Positions 51,052-60,024 are shown, numbered from the stretch's first letter. The stretch is 64,000 bases of DNA from Streptomyces toyocaensis (GCF_000725125.1 NZ_JFCB01000013.1:62001-126000), one strand, 5' to 3'. A program made the numbers and translations. Notes: generated by a model not told the origin, from the sequence alone.

Positions 51052-52992
51052 ATGAGCGGCGGTATCGGAACGGCGGTGCACGTCCCGTCCTTCGCCGCCC
51101 GCGACGGACGGCGAGCGGTCGAGACCCGGTATGTGGACGGTCTCCCGCAGATCGTGGCCTGGGATCTGACGACAGGTCAGCGCCGCCAGGCGACCACCGC
51201 ACCGCTGGGTGTGGAGACCGCCGCCATCGAGCCGGACGGCCACGGCCTGTGGTGGTTCGACGCCGCTCCCGGCGGTCAAGGTCGCTGGCTGCGCGCGCCG
51301 TTCGAGGGCGGGCACCCGCGCCCGGCGCTCGACGGCGTGCCCGCCGGGCGGATGCACGGCCTGGCCTTCGACCCCCGCAGCGGCCTCGCCGCCGTCGGCG
51401 TCGGGGTCGCGGACCACTCGCGGTACTACCTCGGCCGACCGGGCGAGCGCGCCCGCCTGGTGGCCGAGGAGCCCGGCTATGCGGCAGTGGTGGGCCTGGC
51501 CCCCGGCGGCCGACTGCTGGCCACCGCGGGGCGCCCGGCCGGACCGGCCGCGGTCCGGCTGTGGTCACCGGCCTCCGGCGTCCTCGTGGACGCCATCCCC
51601 GGCGCAGCGGGGGACGGCGAGGGCGGCGCGGTGTGGGCGCTGGGCTTCCGCCCGGACCTCACCACCGCACGGCCGGAACTGCTGCTCGTCCTCGAACGCG
51701 CGGGCCGCTACACCCTGGCCTGCTGGCGGCAGGGCGAGGGGATCCGTACGCACGGTCCCGGCTCCGCCCTCGACTTCGCTACGGAGATCACCGCCTGCTG
51801 GTACGGGCCCGGCCGCACGGTGCTGGTCCAGCAGGACCGGGCGGGACGCAGCCGCCTGCTCCGCGCCGACCTCGACCGCGGTACGACGACGGTGCTTCCC
51901 ACGCCCGAGGGCACGATCATCGACTTCTCCTGCGCACCCGACCGCACGGTCCACTGCCTGTGGAGCCGCGACGGCGAACCGCCCCGGCCACTGATCTGCC
52001 ACCCGGAAAGCCCGGAAAGCTCGGAAAGTGCGGAGCACCCGGAACCCCCGGAACGTCCCGACCACTCCGGCCACTCCGGCCGCTCCACGACGGCGTCACG
52101 CGGCACGGCGCCCGGCGGAACGACCGGACCCGGGCGCCGTGAGCTGTGGACACATCGGCCGTACGGGCAGATCCACAGCTTTGTGGCCACCCCGCCCGGC
52201 CGCAGGGCGGGCCACCGCCCCTGGCCGACGGTCTTCCTCGTCCACGGCGGGCCCCACACCCACGACCGGGACGCCTATGACGCCCGGACCGAGGCCCTGC
52301 TCCAGGCCGGATTCGCCGTGGTGCGCACCAACTACCGCGGTTCGACGGGCTACGGCCCCCGCTGGCGGGACGACTTCGGCCACCGGGTCGGCCTCGCCCA
52401 GCTCGAAGACCTCGCCGCGGTGCGCGGCCACCTCATCGACGCGGGAGTCTCGGAGCCGGGCCGTACCGGCCTGTGCGGTTACTCCTGGGGCGGCTATCTG
52501 ACGCTGCTGGCGATGGGCGTCCAGCCCCGGCTGTGGGACGTGGGGCTGGCCGTCGCCCCGGTGGCCGACTACACGGCGGCGTACCGGGCGACGACGCCGG
52601 CGCTGCGGGAGGTCGACGACCGCCTCTTCGGCGGCACCCCCGAGCAGGTGCCACACCGCTATCGCGCGGCCTGCCCGATGACCTATGTGGACCGCGTACG
52701 CGGCCCGCTCTTCCTCGCCGCCTCGGCGGACGACGAGAAGTGCCCTGCGGAACAGATCGAGCGCTATCTCGCCGCGCTGCGGCGCCGCGACGTCCCGCAT
52801 CGCGTCCGGTGGCTCGGCGGCGGACACGACGTGGGCCGTGCCCCAGCCGGACACGCCGCCGCCTGGGCCGCCATGGTGCGCTACGCCGACGACACGCTGC
52901 GCACCTCCCCCAGAACCGCCGACCGCCGCAACAGCGGGCGGACCGGCTCGCACCACCCCGTCCACCACACCGAAGAAAGGTCAATACCATGA
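51052..52992 (+). CDS. Prolyl oligopeptidase family (S9) serine peptidase
   Basis: 646 residues from the ATG at 51052 with AAGGGAGGGA upstream. Residues ~1-400 are strand-rich and propeller-like (WDLTTGQRRQATTAP, LAFDPRSGLAAVGVGV). A low-complexity insert with repeated PES/SAEHPEPPERPDHSGHSG lies at ~320-350. The C-terminal alpha/beta-hydrolase domain has the S9 triad: S478 in GYSWGGYLTL, D560 in AASADDEKC and H592 in GGGHDVG, with VFLVHGGPHTHDR and VVRTNYRGSTGYGPRWRDD. S9 enzymes cut small peptides, often after proline, and some act as peptide macrocyclases. No signal peptide. The stop overlaps the peptide gene start (ATGA). Confidence 0.9.
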   Translation: MSGGIGTAVHVPSFAARDGRRAVETRYVDGLPQIVAWDLTTGQRRQATTAPLGVETAAIEPDGHGLWWFDAAPGGQGRWLRAPFEGGHPRPALDGVPAGRMHGLAFDPRSGLAAVGVGVADHSRYYLGRPGERARLVAEEPGYAAVVGLAPGGRLLATAGRPAGPAAVRLWSPASGVLVDAIPGAAGDGEGGAVWALGFRPDLTTARPELLLVLERAGRYTLACWRQGEGIRTHGPGSALDFATEITACWYGPGRTVLVQQDRAGRSRLLRADLDRGTTTVLPTPEGTIIDFSCAPDRTVHCLWSRDGEPPRPLICHPESPESSESAEHPEPPERPDHSGHSGRSTTASRGTAPGGTTGPGRRELWTHRPYGQIHSFVATPPGRRAGHRPWPTVFLVHGGPHTHDRDAYDARTEALLQAGFAVVRTNYRGSTGYGPRWRDDFGHRVGLAQLEDLAAVRGHLIDAGVSEPGRTGLCGYSWGGYLTLLAMGVQPRLWDVGLAVAPVADYTAAYRATTPALREVDDRLFGGTPEQVPHRYRAACPMTYVDRVRGPLFLAASADDEKCPAEQIERYLAALRRRDVPHRVRWLGGGHDVGRAPAGHAAAWAAMVRYADDTLRTSPRTADRRNSGRTGSHHPVHHTEERSIP

Positions 52993-53171
52993 AGCGTCAC
53001 GGACTGCGCGTCGACCCCATCAGCGCCACCGAGCGGGAGCGCGGGATCATCATTCCGCCGGACACCCAGGCCGCCCTGGACAAGGCGGTCCCGGTCCGGC
53101 CGAACGGCCCGGCGCGGACCTGCACCACCCGCACGAAGAAGAACACGGAGAAGAAGTCGCCTCTGCAGTGA
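52989..53171 (+). CDS. 60-residue peptide, candidate RiPP precursor
   Basis: 60 residues. The ATG overlaps the S9 stop by 4 bp (ATGA) and has GAAAGG upstream, so it is translationally coupled. The sequence begins MKRHGLRVDPISATERERG, continues IIIPPDTQAALDKAVPVRPN and ends GPARTCTTRTKKNTEKKSPL plus Q. It is basic, contains no aromatic residue other than His4, and has a single Cys near the C-terminus within RTCTTRT. Two proline-rich points (IIIPPD and VPVRPNGP) are possible S9 cleavage sites. It resembles no precursor class I know (not lasso, lanthipeptide, thiopeptide or P450-crosslinked pentapeptide). Its place between a peptidase and a P450 suggests a ribosomal peptide substrate. Confidence 0.65.
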   Translation: MKRHGLRVDPISATERERGIIIPPDTQAALDKAVPVRPNGPARTCTTRTKKNTEKKSPLQ

Positions 53172-53252
53172 GCCCAAGCAGCGCCGCAGCGGGGTGCCAC
53201 GCCCGGCACCCCGCCGCGGCGCCGGCCGTGCCGGTGAGGACAGGAAAACATC

Positions 53253-54560
53253 ATGACCACAGCTACGGCAGCGACGGCAGCACCCCGGACGAACAGTCCC
53301 CGGCCGGAGAAGCACCGGCCGGACAAGCCCGAGACGACGGAACCGCGCCAGAACCCGCCGACGTTCCTCAGCGACCCGTACCCGACCCTGGCCAGGATGC
53401 GGCAATCGGCCCCGGTCTCCGTGCTGCACAGCGACGGCGGCCTGCGGCTGTGGATCATCCCGCGCTACGACGATGTCCGGGCCGCGCTCTTCGACCGCCG
53501 CTTCGCGCAGGATGTGCGGCGCGCCCAGGCCCTGGCCGACAGCCGGGTCGAGGGCGTCAACCTGGGCACCGAGATCACCCATATGCTCAGCAGCGATCCG
53601 CCCGACCACACCCGCCTCCGCCGCGTGGTCCAGGCGGCGTTCAGCCGCAAGCGGGTCGAGGCGATGCGGCCGATGGTCGAGCGCATCACCCTCGAACTCC
53701 TCGACGGGCTGGACGCGGCAGCCGCGCGCCACACGACCCGCACCACCACCGCCACGGTGGACCTGGTACGTGACTTCGCCTTCCCGTTGCCGATCCTCGT
53801 CGTCTGCGAACTGCTCGGCTTCCCGCCCGAGGACCGCGACCTCTACCGGAAGTGGTCGACCGCCATCGTCACCCAGGAGGGCGACCACGCGGCGTTCCGG
53901 CGAGCCGTCCAGGAGATGGGCTCGTACGTCCTGGCCATCGCCGACCGGCGTATCCGCCGCAATGACCGTCCCGCCGATCTGCTCACCGAGCTGCTGGCGG
54001 CCCGCGAGCGCGGGGAGCTGACGGACGACGAGATCGTGGGCATGGTCGCCCTGCTGCTGATCGGCGGGCATGAGACCACCGTGAACCTGCTGGGCACCTC
54101 CTGCCTCGCGCTGCTGCGCAATCCCGGCCAGGCCGCCTGGCTGCGCGCCGATCTCACCCGGATGCCCAGGGCCGTCGAGGAGTTCCTGCGCTACGACTCC
54201 CCCATCTGTATGGCCACCACCCGCTTCACCACCGAGCCGGTGGACGTCGGCGGGGTGGAGATCCCGCAGGACGAGTTCGTGCTGCTGTCCCTCGGCGCGG
54301 CCAACCGCGACCCGGCGCGCTTCCAGGACCCCGACCGCCTCATCCTCGACCGCCGGGACGCCGGCCATCTCGCCTTCGGCGGTGGCATCCACCGCTGCCT
54401 CGGGGCCCTGCTCGGCAAGCTGGAGACCGAGATCGCGCTCACCGCGCTCCTCGCCCGCTTCCCCGGAACGACCCTGGCCTGCCAGGAGCGCGACCTGCGC
54501 TGGCGCAACACGATGATGCTGCGCGGCTTGGAGGCGCTGCCCCTCACCCTGCGCCGCTGA
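53253..54560 (+). CDS. Cytochrome P450
   Basis: 435 residues. An unusual ~40-residue Thr/Pro/Lys-rich N-terminus precedes the fold (DPYPTLARMRQSAPVSVLH). The oxygen-binding I helix is ALLLIGGHETTVNLLG. The ExxR helix lies in AVEEFLRYDSP with R in TTRFTTEPVDVGG. The heme ligand is C382 in FGGGIHRCLGALLGKLE. It is a class I bacterial P450, CYP107-like in style. Redox partners are not encoded nearby. The gene begins 81 bp after the peptide stop, in the same direction, and is presumably part of the same operon; substrate unknown. Confidence 0.92.
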   Translation: MTTATAATAAPRTNSPRPEKHRPDKPETTEPRQNPPTFLSDPYPTLARMRQSAPVSVLHSDGGLRLWIIPRYDDVRAALFDRRFAQDVRRAQALADSRVEGVNLGTEITHMLSSDPPDHTRLRRVVQAAFSRKRVEAMRPMVERITLELLDGLDAAAARHTTRTTTATVDLVRDFAFPLPILVVCELLGFPPEDRDLYRKWSTAIVTQEGDHAAFRRAVQEMGSYVLAIADRRIRRNDRPADLLTELLAARERGELTDDEIVGMVALLLIGGHETTVNLLGTSCLALLRNPGQAAWLRADLTRMPRAVEEFLRYDSPICMATTRFTTEPVDVGGVEIPQDEFVLLSLGAANRDPARFQDPDRLILDRRDAGHLAFGGGIHRCLGALLGKLETEIALTALLARFPGTTLACQERDLRWRNTMMLRGLEALPLTLRR

Positions 54561-54590
54561 CCCCCGCCCTGCCCCTGCCGCCCTCACCGC

Positions 54591-54842
54591 CTTGGCGAGG
54601 AGCGCAGAGCCCGCGTCGTCCGGCGGGACGAGGAAGCAGCCGTACAGGTCCGCGTGACCGCGGGGCTCACTGCTCAGCAGTGCCCGGAGCCACTGCCCTT
54701 CGTCGCTCTTCATCGCAACGATCCGGCGCTCGGCCACGGTGAGTCCCGCACCGGTCACCGCGGCCGGACCGTCCGGCACGATCCGGAACGGCTCGCCCCC
54801 TGTGTGCCAGTCGATCGTCTCGACCGTTTCCGTTCTCGTCAT
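54591..54842 (-). pseudogene. Proline racemase family protein, truncated
   Basis: About 84 residues from the ATG at 54842: TVETIDWHTGGEPFRIVPDG, VAMKSDEGQWLRALLSSEPR, GHADLYGCFLVPPDDAG. This is the N-terminal sixth of a proline racemase/hydroxyproline epimerase or trans-3-hydroxyproline dehydratase. Both catalytic positions (about 90 and 250) are missing, since similarity stops about 30 bp from the P450 stop codon. It starts 3 bp after the livF stop codon, so it was the last gene of the importer operon before the break. Confidence 0.8.
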
Positions 54843-54845
54843 CCC

Positions 54846-55559
54846 TCACGCTCCCAGGTATGCCTCGACGACCTGTGGGTCGGTGCGCAGTTCTGCGGCC
54901 GGTCCGGTCAGCGTCACGCGGCCGGAGTCGATGACGTAGCCTCGGTGGGCGACCTTCAGCGCGGCTCGCGCGTTCTGCTCGATGAGGAGCACCGCCGTGC
55001 CCGACTCGTTGATCGAAGCGATGGCGTCCATGACCTGGGCCACGACCAACGGGGCCAAACCCATGGACGGTTCGTCCAGCATGATCAAGCGGGGCCCGGC
55101 GACCATCGCACGGCCGATGGCGAGCATCTGCTGCTCGCCGCCGGACAGGGTGCCGCCCTGCTGGTGACGGCGCTCGGCCAGCCGGGGGAAGAGCTCGTAG
55201 ACTTGTGTGATCCGTTTGTCGACCGACGTACCCTCGCGCACGGTGTAGCCACCGATCTGGAGGTTCTCGTGCACGGTCAGCCTTGAGAAGATGCGCCGGC
55301 CCTCGGGCACATGCACGATCCCGCGCTCGACGATCGACCAGGGTGTCGCCGCCGTGATGTCCTCTCCGTACGCTGCGATCGTTCCGGCCCTGGACCGCAC
55401 GACACCGGAGATCGCCGAAACCGTCGTGGACTTGCCGGCGCCGTTGTTCCCCAGCAGTGCGACGATCTCCCGGTCACCTACGCTGAGGTCGACGCCCCTG
55501 AGGGCCTCGACCTTGCCGTAGGTGACTTCGAGGCCCTTGATGTCGAGGACGGTTCTCAC
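54846..55559 (-). CDS. livF: Branched-chain-type ABC importer ATPase (LivF)
   Basis: 237 residues. Walker A GNNGAGKST (~37-45), signature LSGGEQQMLAIGRAM (~137-151), Walker B RLIMLDEPSMGLAP and the H-loop region VLLIEQNA. The LivF-type feature GIVHVPEGRRIFSRLTV is present. It forms the second nucleotide-binding subunit of the importer. Its GTG start overlaps the livG stop (GTGA). Position in the operon: livK, livH (frameshifted), livM, livG, livF, truncated racemase. Confidence 0.92.
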   Translation of the reverse strand: MRTVLDIKGLEVTYGKVEALRGVDLSVGDREIVALLGNNGAGKSTTVSAISGVVRSRAGTIAAYGEDITAATPWSIVERGIVHVPEGRRIFSRLTVHENLQIGGYTVREGTSVDKRITQVYELFPRLAERRHQQGGTLSGGEQQMLAIGRAMVAGPRLIMLDEPSMGLAPLVVAQVMDAIASINESGTAVLLIEQNARAALKVAHRGYVIDSGRVTLTGPAAELRTDPQVVEAYLGA

Positions 55560-56395
55560 GACTCCACCCCCGCCGTGCCGCGCGATCCCGTCTCGGACGC
55601 GATGCGTTCGGCCTCCGCATGGGGCTCTTCGTCCTCAACTCCGAGATATGCCTCAATGACCGCAGGGTTCGACCGGATGGCCGCTGGTGTGCCTTCTGCG
55701 ATCTCCTTGCCGTAGCTCAGCACGACGATCCTTTCGGAGACCTCCATGACGAGCCCCATGTCGTGTTCGATCAGAACGACCGCGATGCCGAGTGCGGCGA
55801 TGCGCCGCATGAGGCCGAGCAGCTGTTCCTTCTCTCCGTGGTTGAGTCCGGCCGCCGGCTCGTCGAGCAGCAGCATCCTCGGTCGGCGGGCCAGTGCCCG
55901 CGCGATCTCGACGCGCCGCTGTTCGCCATAGGGGAGGTTGCGGATCTGGGCCGTCCGGTCGTACTCCATGCCCACGAAGTCGAGCCATGCGTGGGCTTCG
56001 TCCGCCGCGGTGTCCTCGCCACGCCGGTAGCGTGGCGTGTGCAGCATCGCGTCGAGGAAGTTCTGCCTGATGCGGACGTGCATGCCCGCCCTCACGTTGT
56101 CCAGCACCGTCAGGTCACCGAAGAGCCGGAGATTCTGGAACGTCCGCGCGATTCCGCTCGCGGCGATCACGGCCGGACGTTTCCCGGTGATGTCGGTGCC
56201 GTCGAACGACACCGAGCCCGCGGACGGCTTGTAGAAGCCGGTGATGCAGTTGAACGCACTCGTCTTGCCGGCGCCGTTCGGGCCGATGACGGAGAGCACC
56301 TCGCCCTCGTGGACGGAGAACGTCAGACCGTCGACGGCACGTACTCCGCCGAACGAGACCGCCATGCCCCTCACGTCAAGGAGCAGCTTGCTCAC
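55556..56395 (-). CDS. livG: Branched-chain-type ABC importer ATPase (LivG)
   Basis: 279 residues from GTG 56395, which overlaps the livM stop. Walker A GPNGAGKTS (~38-46), LivG-type ASGIARTFQNLRLFGDLTV, a shortened signature NLPYGEQRRVEIARAL, Walker B RMLLLDEPAAGL, and VVLIEHDMGLVM with the H-loop histidine. The last ~20 residues are an acidic extension beyond the normal end. It pairs with LivF at the inner membrane. Confidence 0.92.
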   Translation of the reverse strand: MSKLLLDVRGMAVSFGGVRAVDGLTFSVHEGEVLSVIGPNGAGKTSAFNCITGFYKPSAGSVSFDGTDITGKRPAVIAASGIARTFQNLRLFGDLTVLDNVRAGMHVRIRQNFLDAMLHTPRYRRGEDTAADEAHAWLDFVGMEYDRTAQIRNLPYGEQRRVEIARALARRPRMLLLDEPAAGLNHGEKEQLLGLMRRIAALGIAVVLIEHDMGLVMEVSERIVVLSYGKEIAEGTPAAIRSNPAVIEAYLGVEDEEPHAEAERIASETGSRGTAGVES

Positions 56396-57492
56396 GACGT
56401 ACCCTCCCGTGCTCGGCGCCCGCGCCGCCGTGGTTCGCCCGGATGGGCCGGCAGCAATCCCTGCGGACGGAAGACCATGACGACAATCAGCAGCAGACCG
56501 AAGATGAGATACCGCCAGTTCTCCGCACCGCGCAGCAACTCGGGCAGCAGAGAGATCATCAGAGCTCCCACGACGACACCCGGTGTCGACGCCATGCCGC
56601 CGAGGACGACGGCCATCAGAATGAGCGCGGACCACAGGAAGTTGAAGCTCGGCGGGGAGATCGCCGTCTGATGTGCCGCGAACAGCACGCCCGCGATGCC
56701 GCCGAAGACCGCTCCGGCGATGTAGGCCGCGAACTTGACTCTGTATGTGTGGATGCCCATCGCCTCGGCGGCGTCCTCGTCCTCACGGACGAACCGCCAC
56801 GCACGGCCGATCCGGCCGCGCCCGAGCCGGCTCGAGAACAGCACGGCGGCGATGACGACAACTGCAGTGATCCAGTACAGGGCGATGTCGGCGCGCAGCC
56901 CGAAGTCACCGAAGTCGGGGATGCCGTACAGTCCGTTCGGGCCGCCGGTGAAGTCGAGGTTGTTCGCCGTGATGCGGATGATCTCGCCGAAGCCGAGAGT
57001 GACGATGGCCAGGTAGTCGCTGCGTAGCCGCAGAGTCGGTCCGCCGATGAGAAGTCCAGCGATGATCGCGGCGATGACCACCACCGGGACAGTCGCGACC
57101 AACGGCCACCCGAACCTGGTCGACAGCAGTCCCGAGGTGTACGCCCCGATCGCGAAGAACGCGGCGTACCCGAGGTCGAGCAGACCGCAATAACCGACCA
57201 CGATGTTCAGCCCGACCGCGAGCATCACGAAGATGAGCGCGTCCACGGCGATCTGGATGACATAGGTGCTGGAACTGACCAGGGGCAGTGCCAGCGCGGC
57301 AACGGCCGCGCCGGTGCCGAGGCATCTGCTGGCCAGGCTGTTCGACACCAACTCCGCTACAGCCGTGCGGCTCGACGCGGAGGCGCCGGCTTCCGTGACG
57401 GAGGGCGCGATGTTCGTGGGGGTTCGTCCTTCGACGGCGCTGACGTAGACGGAGGGCTTCTCGCCGGCGCGCAGAGTGGATTCGTCGTTCAT
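56392..57492 (-). CDS. livM: Branched-chain-type ABC importer permease (LivM)
   Basis: 366 residues from the ATG at 57492, which overlaps the livH stop (TGATG); a GTG at 57495 is an alternative. A ~55-residue polar N-terminus precedes about nine or ten transmembrane helices. The permease marks are VGLNIVVGYCGLLDLGYAAF, SDYLAIVTLGFGEIIRI, EDAAEAMGIHTYRVK (coupling helix, EDxxAAxxxG) and AHQTAISPPSFNFLWSA. The C-terminus ends RPQGLLPAHP and a basic tail. It forms the channel together with LivH. Confidence 0.92.
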   Translation of the reverse strand: MNDESTLRAGEKPSVYVSAVEGRTPTNIAPSVTEAGASASSRTAVAELVSNSLASRCLGTGAAVAALALPLVSSSTYVIQIAVDALIFVMLAVGLNIVVGYCGLLDLGYAAFFAIGAYTSGLLSTRFGWPLVATVPVVVIAAIIAGLLIGGPTLRLRSDYLAIVTLGFGEIIRITANNLDFTGGPNGLYGIPDFGDFGLRADIALYWITAVVVIAAVLFSSRLGRGRIGRAWRFVREDEDAAEAMGIHTYRVKFAAYIAGAVFGGIAGVLFAAHQTAISPPSFNFLWSALILMAVVLGGMASTPGVVVGALMISLLPELLRGAENWRYLIFGLLLIVVMVFRPQGLLPAHPGEPRRRGRRAREGTS

Positions 57493-58387
57493 CACACACG
57501 CTCCGTGACTCGCTCGCCGAGCAGCCCGGTGGGCCGCACGGTCAGGAAGAGAATGAGGAAGCCGAACGCGAAGACGTCACGCCACTCGCTGCCGAGGTAG
57601 GCACCCCGAAGGACTCCAGCAGACCGAGCACGATGGCACCGAGAACGGCTCCGCGCAGGTTGCCGATGCCGCCTATGACTGCCGCGGTGAACGCCTTCAG
57701 CCCGATGACGAAGCCCATGAGGAAATCGATCTTCCCGTAGTACGCACCGGCCATGACACCTGCCGCACCGGCCAGGGCGGACCCGATGAAGAACGTCCGC
57801 GAGATGACCCGGTCGACGTTGACTCCCATGAGCAGGCACGCTTTGGGGTCCTGGGAGATGGCTCGCATCGCACGGCCCGAGCGTGTCGTGCGGACCAAGG
57901 TGTCGAGGGCCGCCATGAGCACGACCGCGATCGCCGTCATCGCCAGCTGAGCGTAGGTGACTTGTGCGTTGGCGATGTGCAGCGTGCCGTCCTGGACGCC
58001 GACCGGGTACACCTCTGGGGTCGGGCCGAAGGCGACTGCGATGCCGTACTCGAGCGCGAAGCTCGCTCCGACAGCGGTGATGAGGACGGACAGCCGGGGC
58101 GCGCTGCGCAACGGGCGGTAGGCCACCCGCTCCAGTAGCATTCCGAAGCCACCGGTCGCGATCATCGCGACGATCATGATGACGATGAGCGCGACGAACC
58201 CACCGCCGAGTGCACCGGCACCGACGCTGAGTACGGTGAAACCGGCGAAGGCCCCGACCATGTAGAGGTCGCCGTGGGCGAAGTTGAGCAGTTTGATGAT
58301 GCCGTAGACCATCGAGTAGCCGAGTGCGACCAGGGCGTAGAAGGAGCCGACGAACAGGCCGCTGAGCACGAGTTGCAAGTGGTTCAT
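57492..58387 (-). pseudogene. livH: Branched-chain-type ABC importer permease LivH with frameshift
   Basis: The first ~260 codons from the ATG at 58387 are normal LivH: ALVALGYSMVYGIIKLLNFA, HGDLYMVGAF, DPKACLLMGVNVDRVIS (coupling helix), FTAAVIGGIGNLRGAVLGA. After GLLESFG the frame breaks within GGGGTGCC (57600-57607). The normal ending continues one frame over as AYLGSEWRDVFAFGFLILFL then TVRPTGLLGERV, with a stop at 57492-57494. Restoring one base would give a 298-residue protein with a standard end. Everything else is conserved, so this is either a recent mutation or a sequencing error. It is flagged as a pseudogene, with possible function if the error is technical. Confidence 0.8.
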
Positions 58388-58463
58388 GCGTGGTTCCCGT
58401 TGCGTGAGGGGAAGCGGTGACGCACGGAGGGCCGGCCTGCGTGGGCCGGCCGCCCGGCCGGTG

Positions 58464-59615
58464 TCACTTCTCGAGGACGAAGTCGTCGTCCTCGACGACG
58501 AGGATGTCGAAACCGCCCACGCTCAGCGTGTGCTGGAGGGTGAAGTTCAGCGGGCCGGAGAAGATCTCGAAGCCGTCGATCTGCTCAAGCGCCTCGATGA
58601 CGTCCTGCCCGTCGGTGGAGCCGGCTGCTCTGACCGCCTCCGCGGCGACGCGTACCGCGTCATACGCCTGAGTGGAGTACGGGCCGGGTTCGGAACCGAA
58701 CTTCTTCTTGTACGTGGCGACCCACGCCTCCCCACCGGGGATGGTCTGCGGCGTCTGGGTCATGGTCGCGAATACGCCCTGGACGTTGCTCTTGCCGGCG
58801 ATCTCGATCAGTTTGCCGTCCACTGAGCCGTCCGCGACCATGATCCTTCCCTTGTAGCCGGCGGCTCTGAGCTGCTTGATGAGCAGCCCGCCTTCCTGGT
58901 AGTACCCGGTCCAGTAGACGAAGTCGGCTTTGGAGCCGAGTACGGCGTTGACGGCGCCGGAGTAGTCCGACTCACCTGCTGTGACCGACTGATGGTCGGC
59001 TACCTTGACACCGAGGAGGCCCAGTTCGTCGCCGGTCCGCTTGGTGATGTCCGTCGAGTACGACGTGTTGTCGTCGATCAGGGCGACACCCTTGCTGCTG
59101 CCCGCTTTGATGAACGCCGCCGCGGCCTGAGCCTGCTGAATGCCCGTGCCGTTGATCAGGAACACGTTCCGCCGCTGCTCCGCCAGAAGGTCGGCGGAGT
59201 TGGCCGCCGGGATGATCATGGGGATGTGGGCTTTCTCGAAGATGCTCAGTGTGGGGAGCGTCGCCGAGGAGCAGTAGCCGCCCACTGAGATTCTGACGCC
59301 GGCACTGACGAGTTTGGCCGCACCGGCGGCGGCCGTCTTCGGATCGCACGCCTCGTCCTCGACGGTGAGTGAGAGCTTGCGGCCGTCGATCCCGCCCTTC
59401 GCGTTGATCTCGTCGACGGCAAGTCGGGCACCGTCCTTCATGTGGGGACCGATGGCGGCCGAACTACCGGTCAGCGGCGTGAGCATGCCGAGCTTGATGG
59501 TGTCGGAGTCGTCCTTCCCGGAACCGTCCTGCGTCAGACTGCCGCCGCAAGCGGCGAGAGTGAGCCCGAGTGCCATGACGGCCGCCGTCATGGTTCCACG
59601 ACGAATGATGGTCAT
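58464..59615 (-). CDS. livK: ABC importer solute-binding lipoprotein (LivK-like)
   Basis: 383 residues from the ATG at 59615. The lipoprotein signal ends ALGLTLAACGG (Cys at ~22). The Leu/Ile/Val-binding fold is clear: IKLGMLTPLTGSSAAIGPHM, DEINAKGGIDGRKLSLTVED, VGGYCSSATLPTLSIFEKA, HIPMIIPAANSADLL and ADFVYWTGYYQEGGLLIKQL. Family 1 binding proteins accept hydrophobic amino acids, but related importers in hydroxyproline clusters carry imino acids. The context (racemase, DapA-like, dehydrogenase-like genes) makes hydroxyproline or proline the likely ligand. Confidence 0.88.
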   Translation of the reverse strand: MTIIRRGTMTAAVMALGLTLAACGGSLTQDGSGKDDSDTIKLGMLTPLTGSSAAIGPHMKDGARLAVDEINAKGGIDGRKLSLTVEDEACDPKTAAAGAAKLVSAGVRISVGGYCSSATLPTLSIFEKAHIPMIIPAANSADLLAEQRRNVFLINGTGIQQAQAAAAFIKAGSSKGVALIDDNTSYSTDITKRTGDELGLLGVKVADHQSVTAGESDYSGAVNAVLGSKADFVYWTGYYQEGGLLIKQLRAAGYKGRIMVADGSVDGKLIEIAGKSNVQGVFATMTQTPQTIPGGEAWVATYKKKFGSEPGPYSTQAYDAVRVAAEAVRAAGSTDGQDVIEALEQIDGFEIFSGPLNFTLQHTLSVGGFDILVVEDDDFVLEK

Positions 59616-59699
59616 ACCTTGCTCCGTCTCCTGTGGTCCGCCGTCTGGCGGGCCATCGGGTGGCCGAGGGCGCTCGCCGGCCGCGCCCCGACTATTGAT

Positions 59700-59714
59700 G
59701 TGTGACATTGCACA
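59700..59714. promoter_or_regulatory. GntR-type operator copy 1
   Basis: GTGTGACATTGCACA lies 85 bp upstream of the solute-binding protein start. TGTG and CACA arms flank ACATTG. The 14-mer GTGTGACATTGCAC recurs exactly at 59881-59894. Confidence 0.6.
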
Positions 59715-59880
59715 TGTGGTCGCGAGTTCCGCGAGAGCGGGGGAGTTGTGCCTGCGCTCGTGGTGGCGGCGCCGGCATGCGCACGGCCCGCGTCCGAGGG
59801 AGGGCGTCACCGTACCTGTGGTTCAGTGCCGAGTTCGGTGGCGCCGGCGCGCGGCTCCGCCCATCCGATGCCACTGTGGT

Positions 59881-59894
59881 GTGTGACATTGCAC
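59881..59894. promoter_or_regulatory. GntR-type operator copy 2
   Basis: GTGTGACATTGCAC, identical over 14 bases to the copy at 59700-59713, 181 bp away and in the same orientation. Confidence 0.6.
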
Positions 59895-60024
59895 GGACCC
59901 TACCGGGCGACGTCGCGGGACGGGAGCCCTGTCGGCGCTCGTAATCGAGGCGTGACTTCTCGACCGCCCCGGGGTGCCCTCGCTTCTTGCGGCTTGAGTG
60001 CGCTTTCCCGCCCGAGGTGCATCA

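Noticed and set aside
52989..53171. Assigning the 60-residue peptide to lasso peptides, lanthipeptides or P450-crosslinked pentapeptides
   Set aside because: No lasso leader motif, no lanthionine synthetase nearby, no aromatic crosslink residues, and it is much longer than a pentapeptide precursor.
54591..54842. Calling the truncated racemase a functional small protein
   Set aside because: Both catalytic positions are missing and the frame continues only as antisense to the P450.
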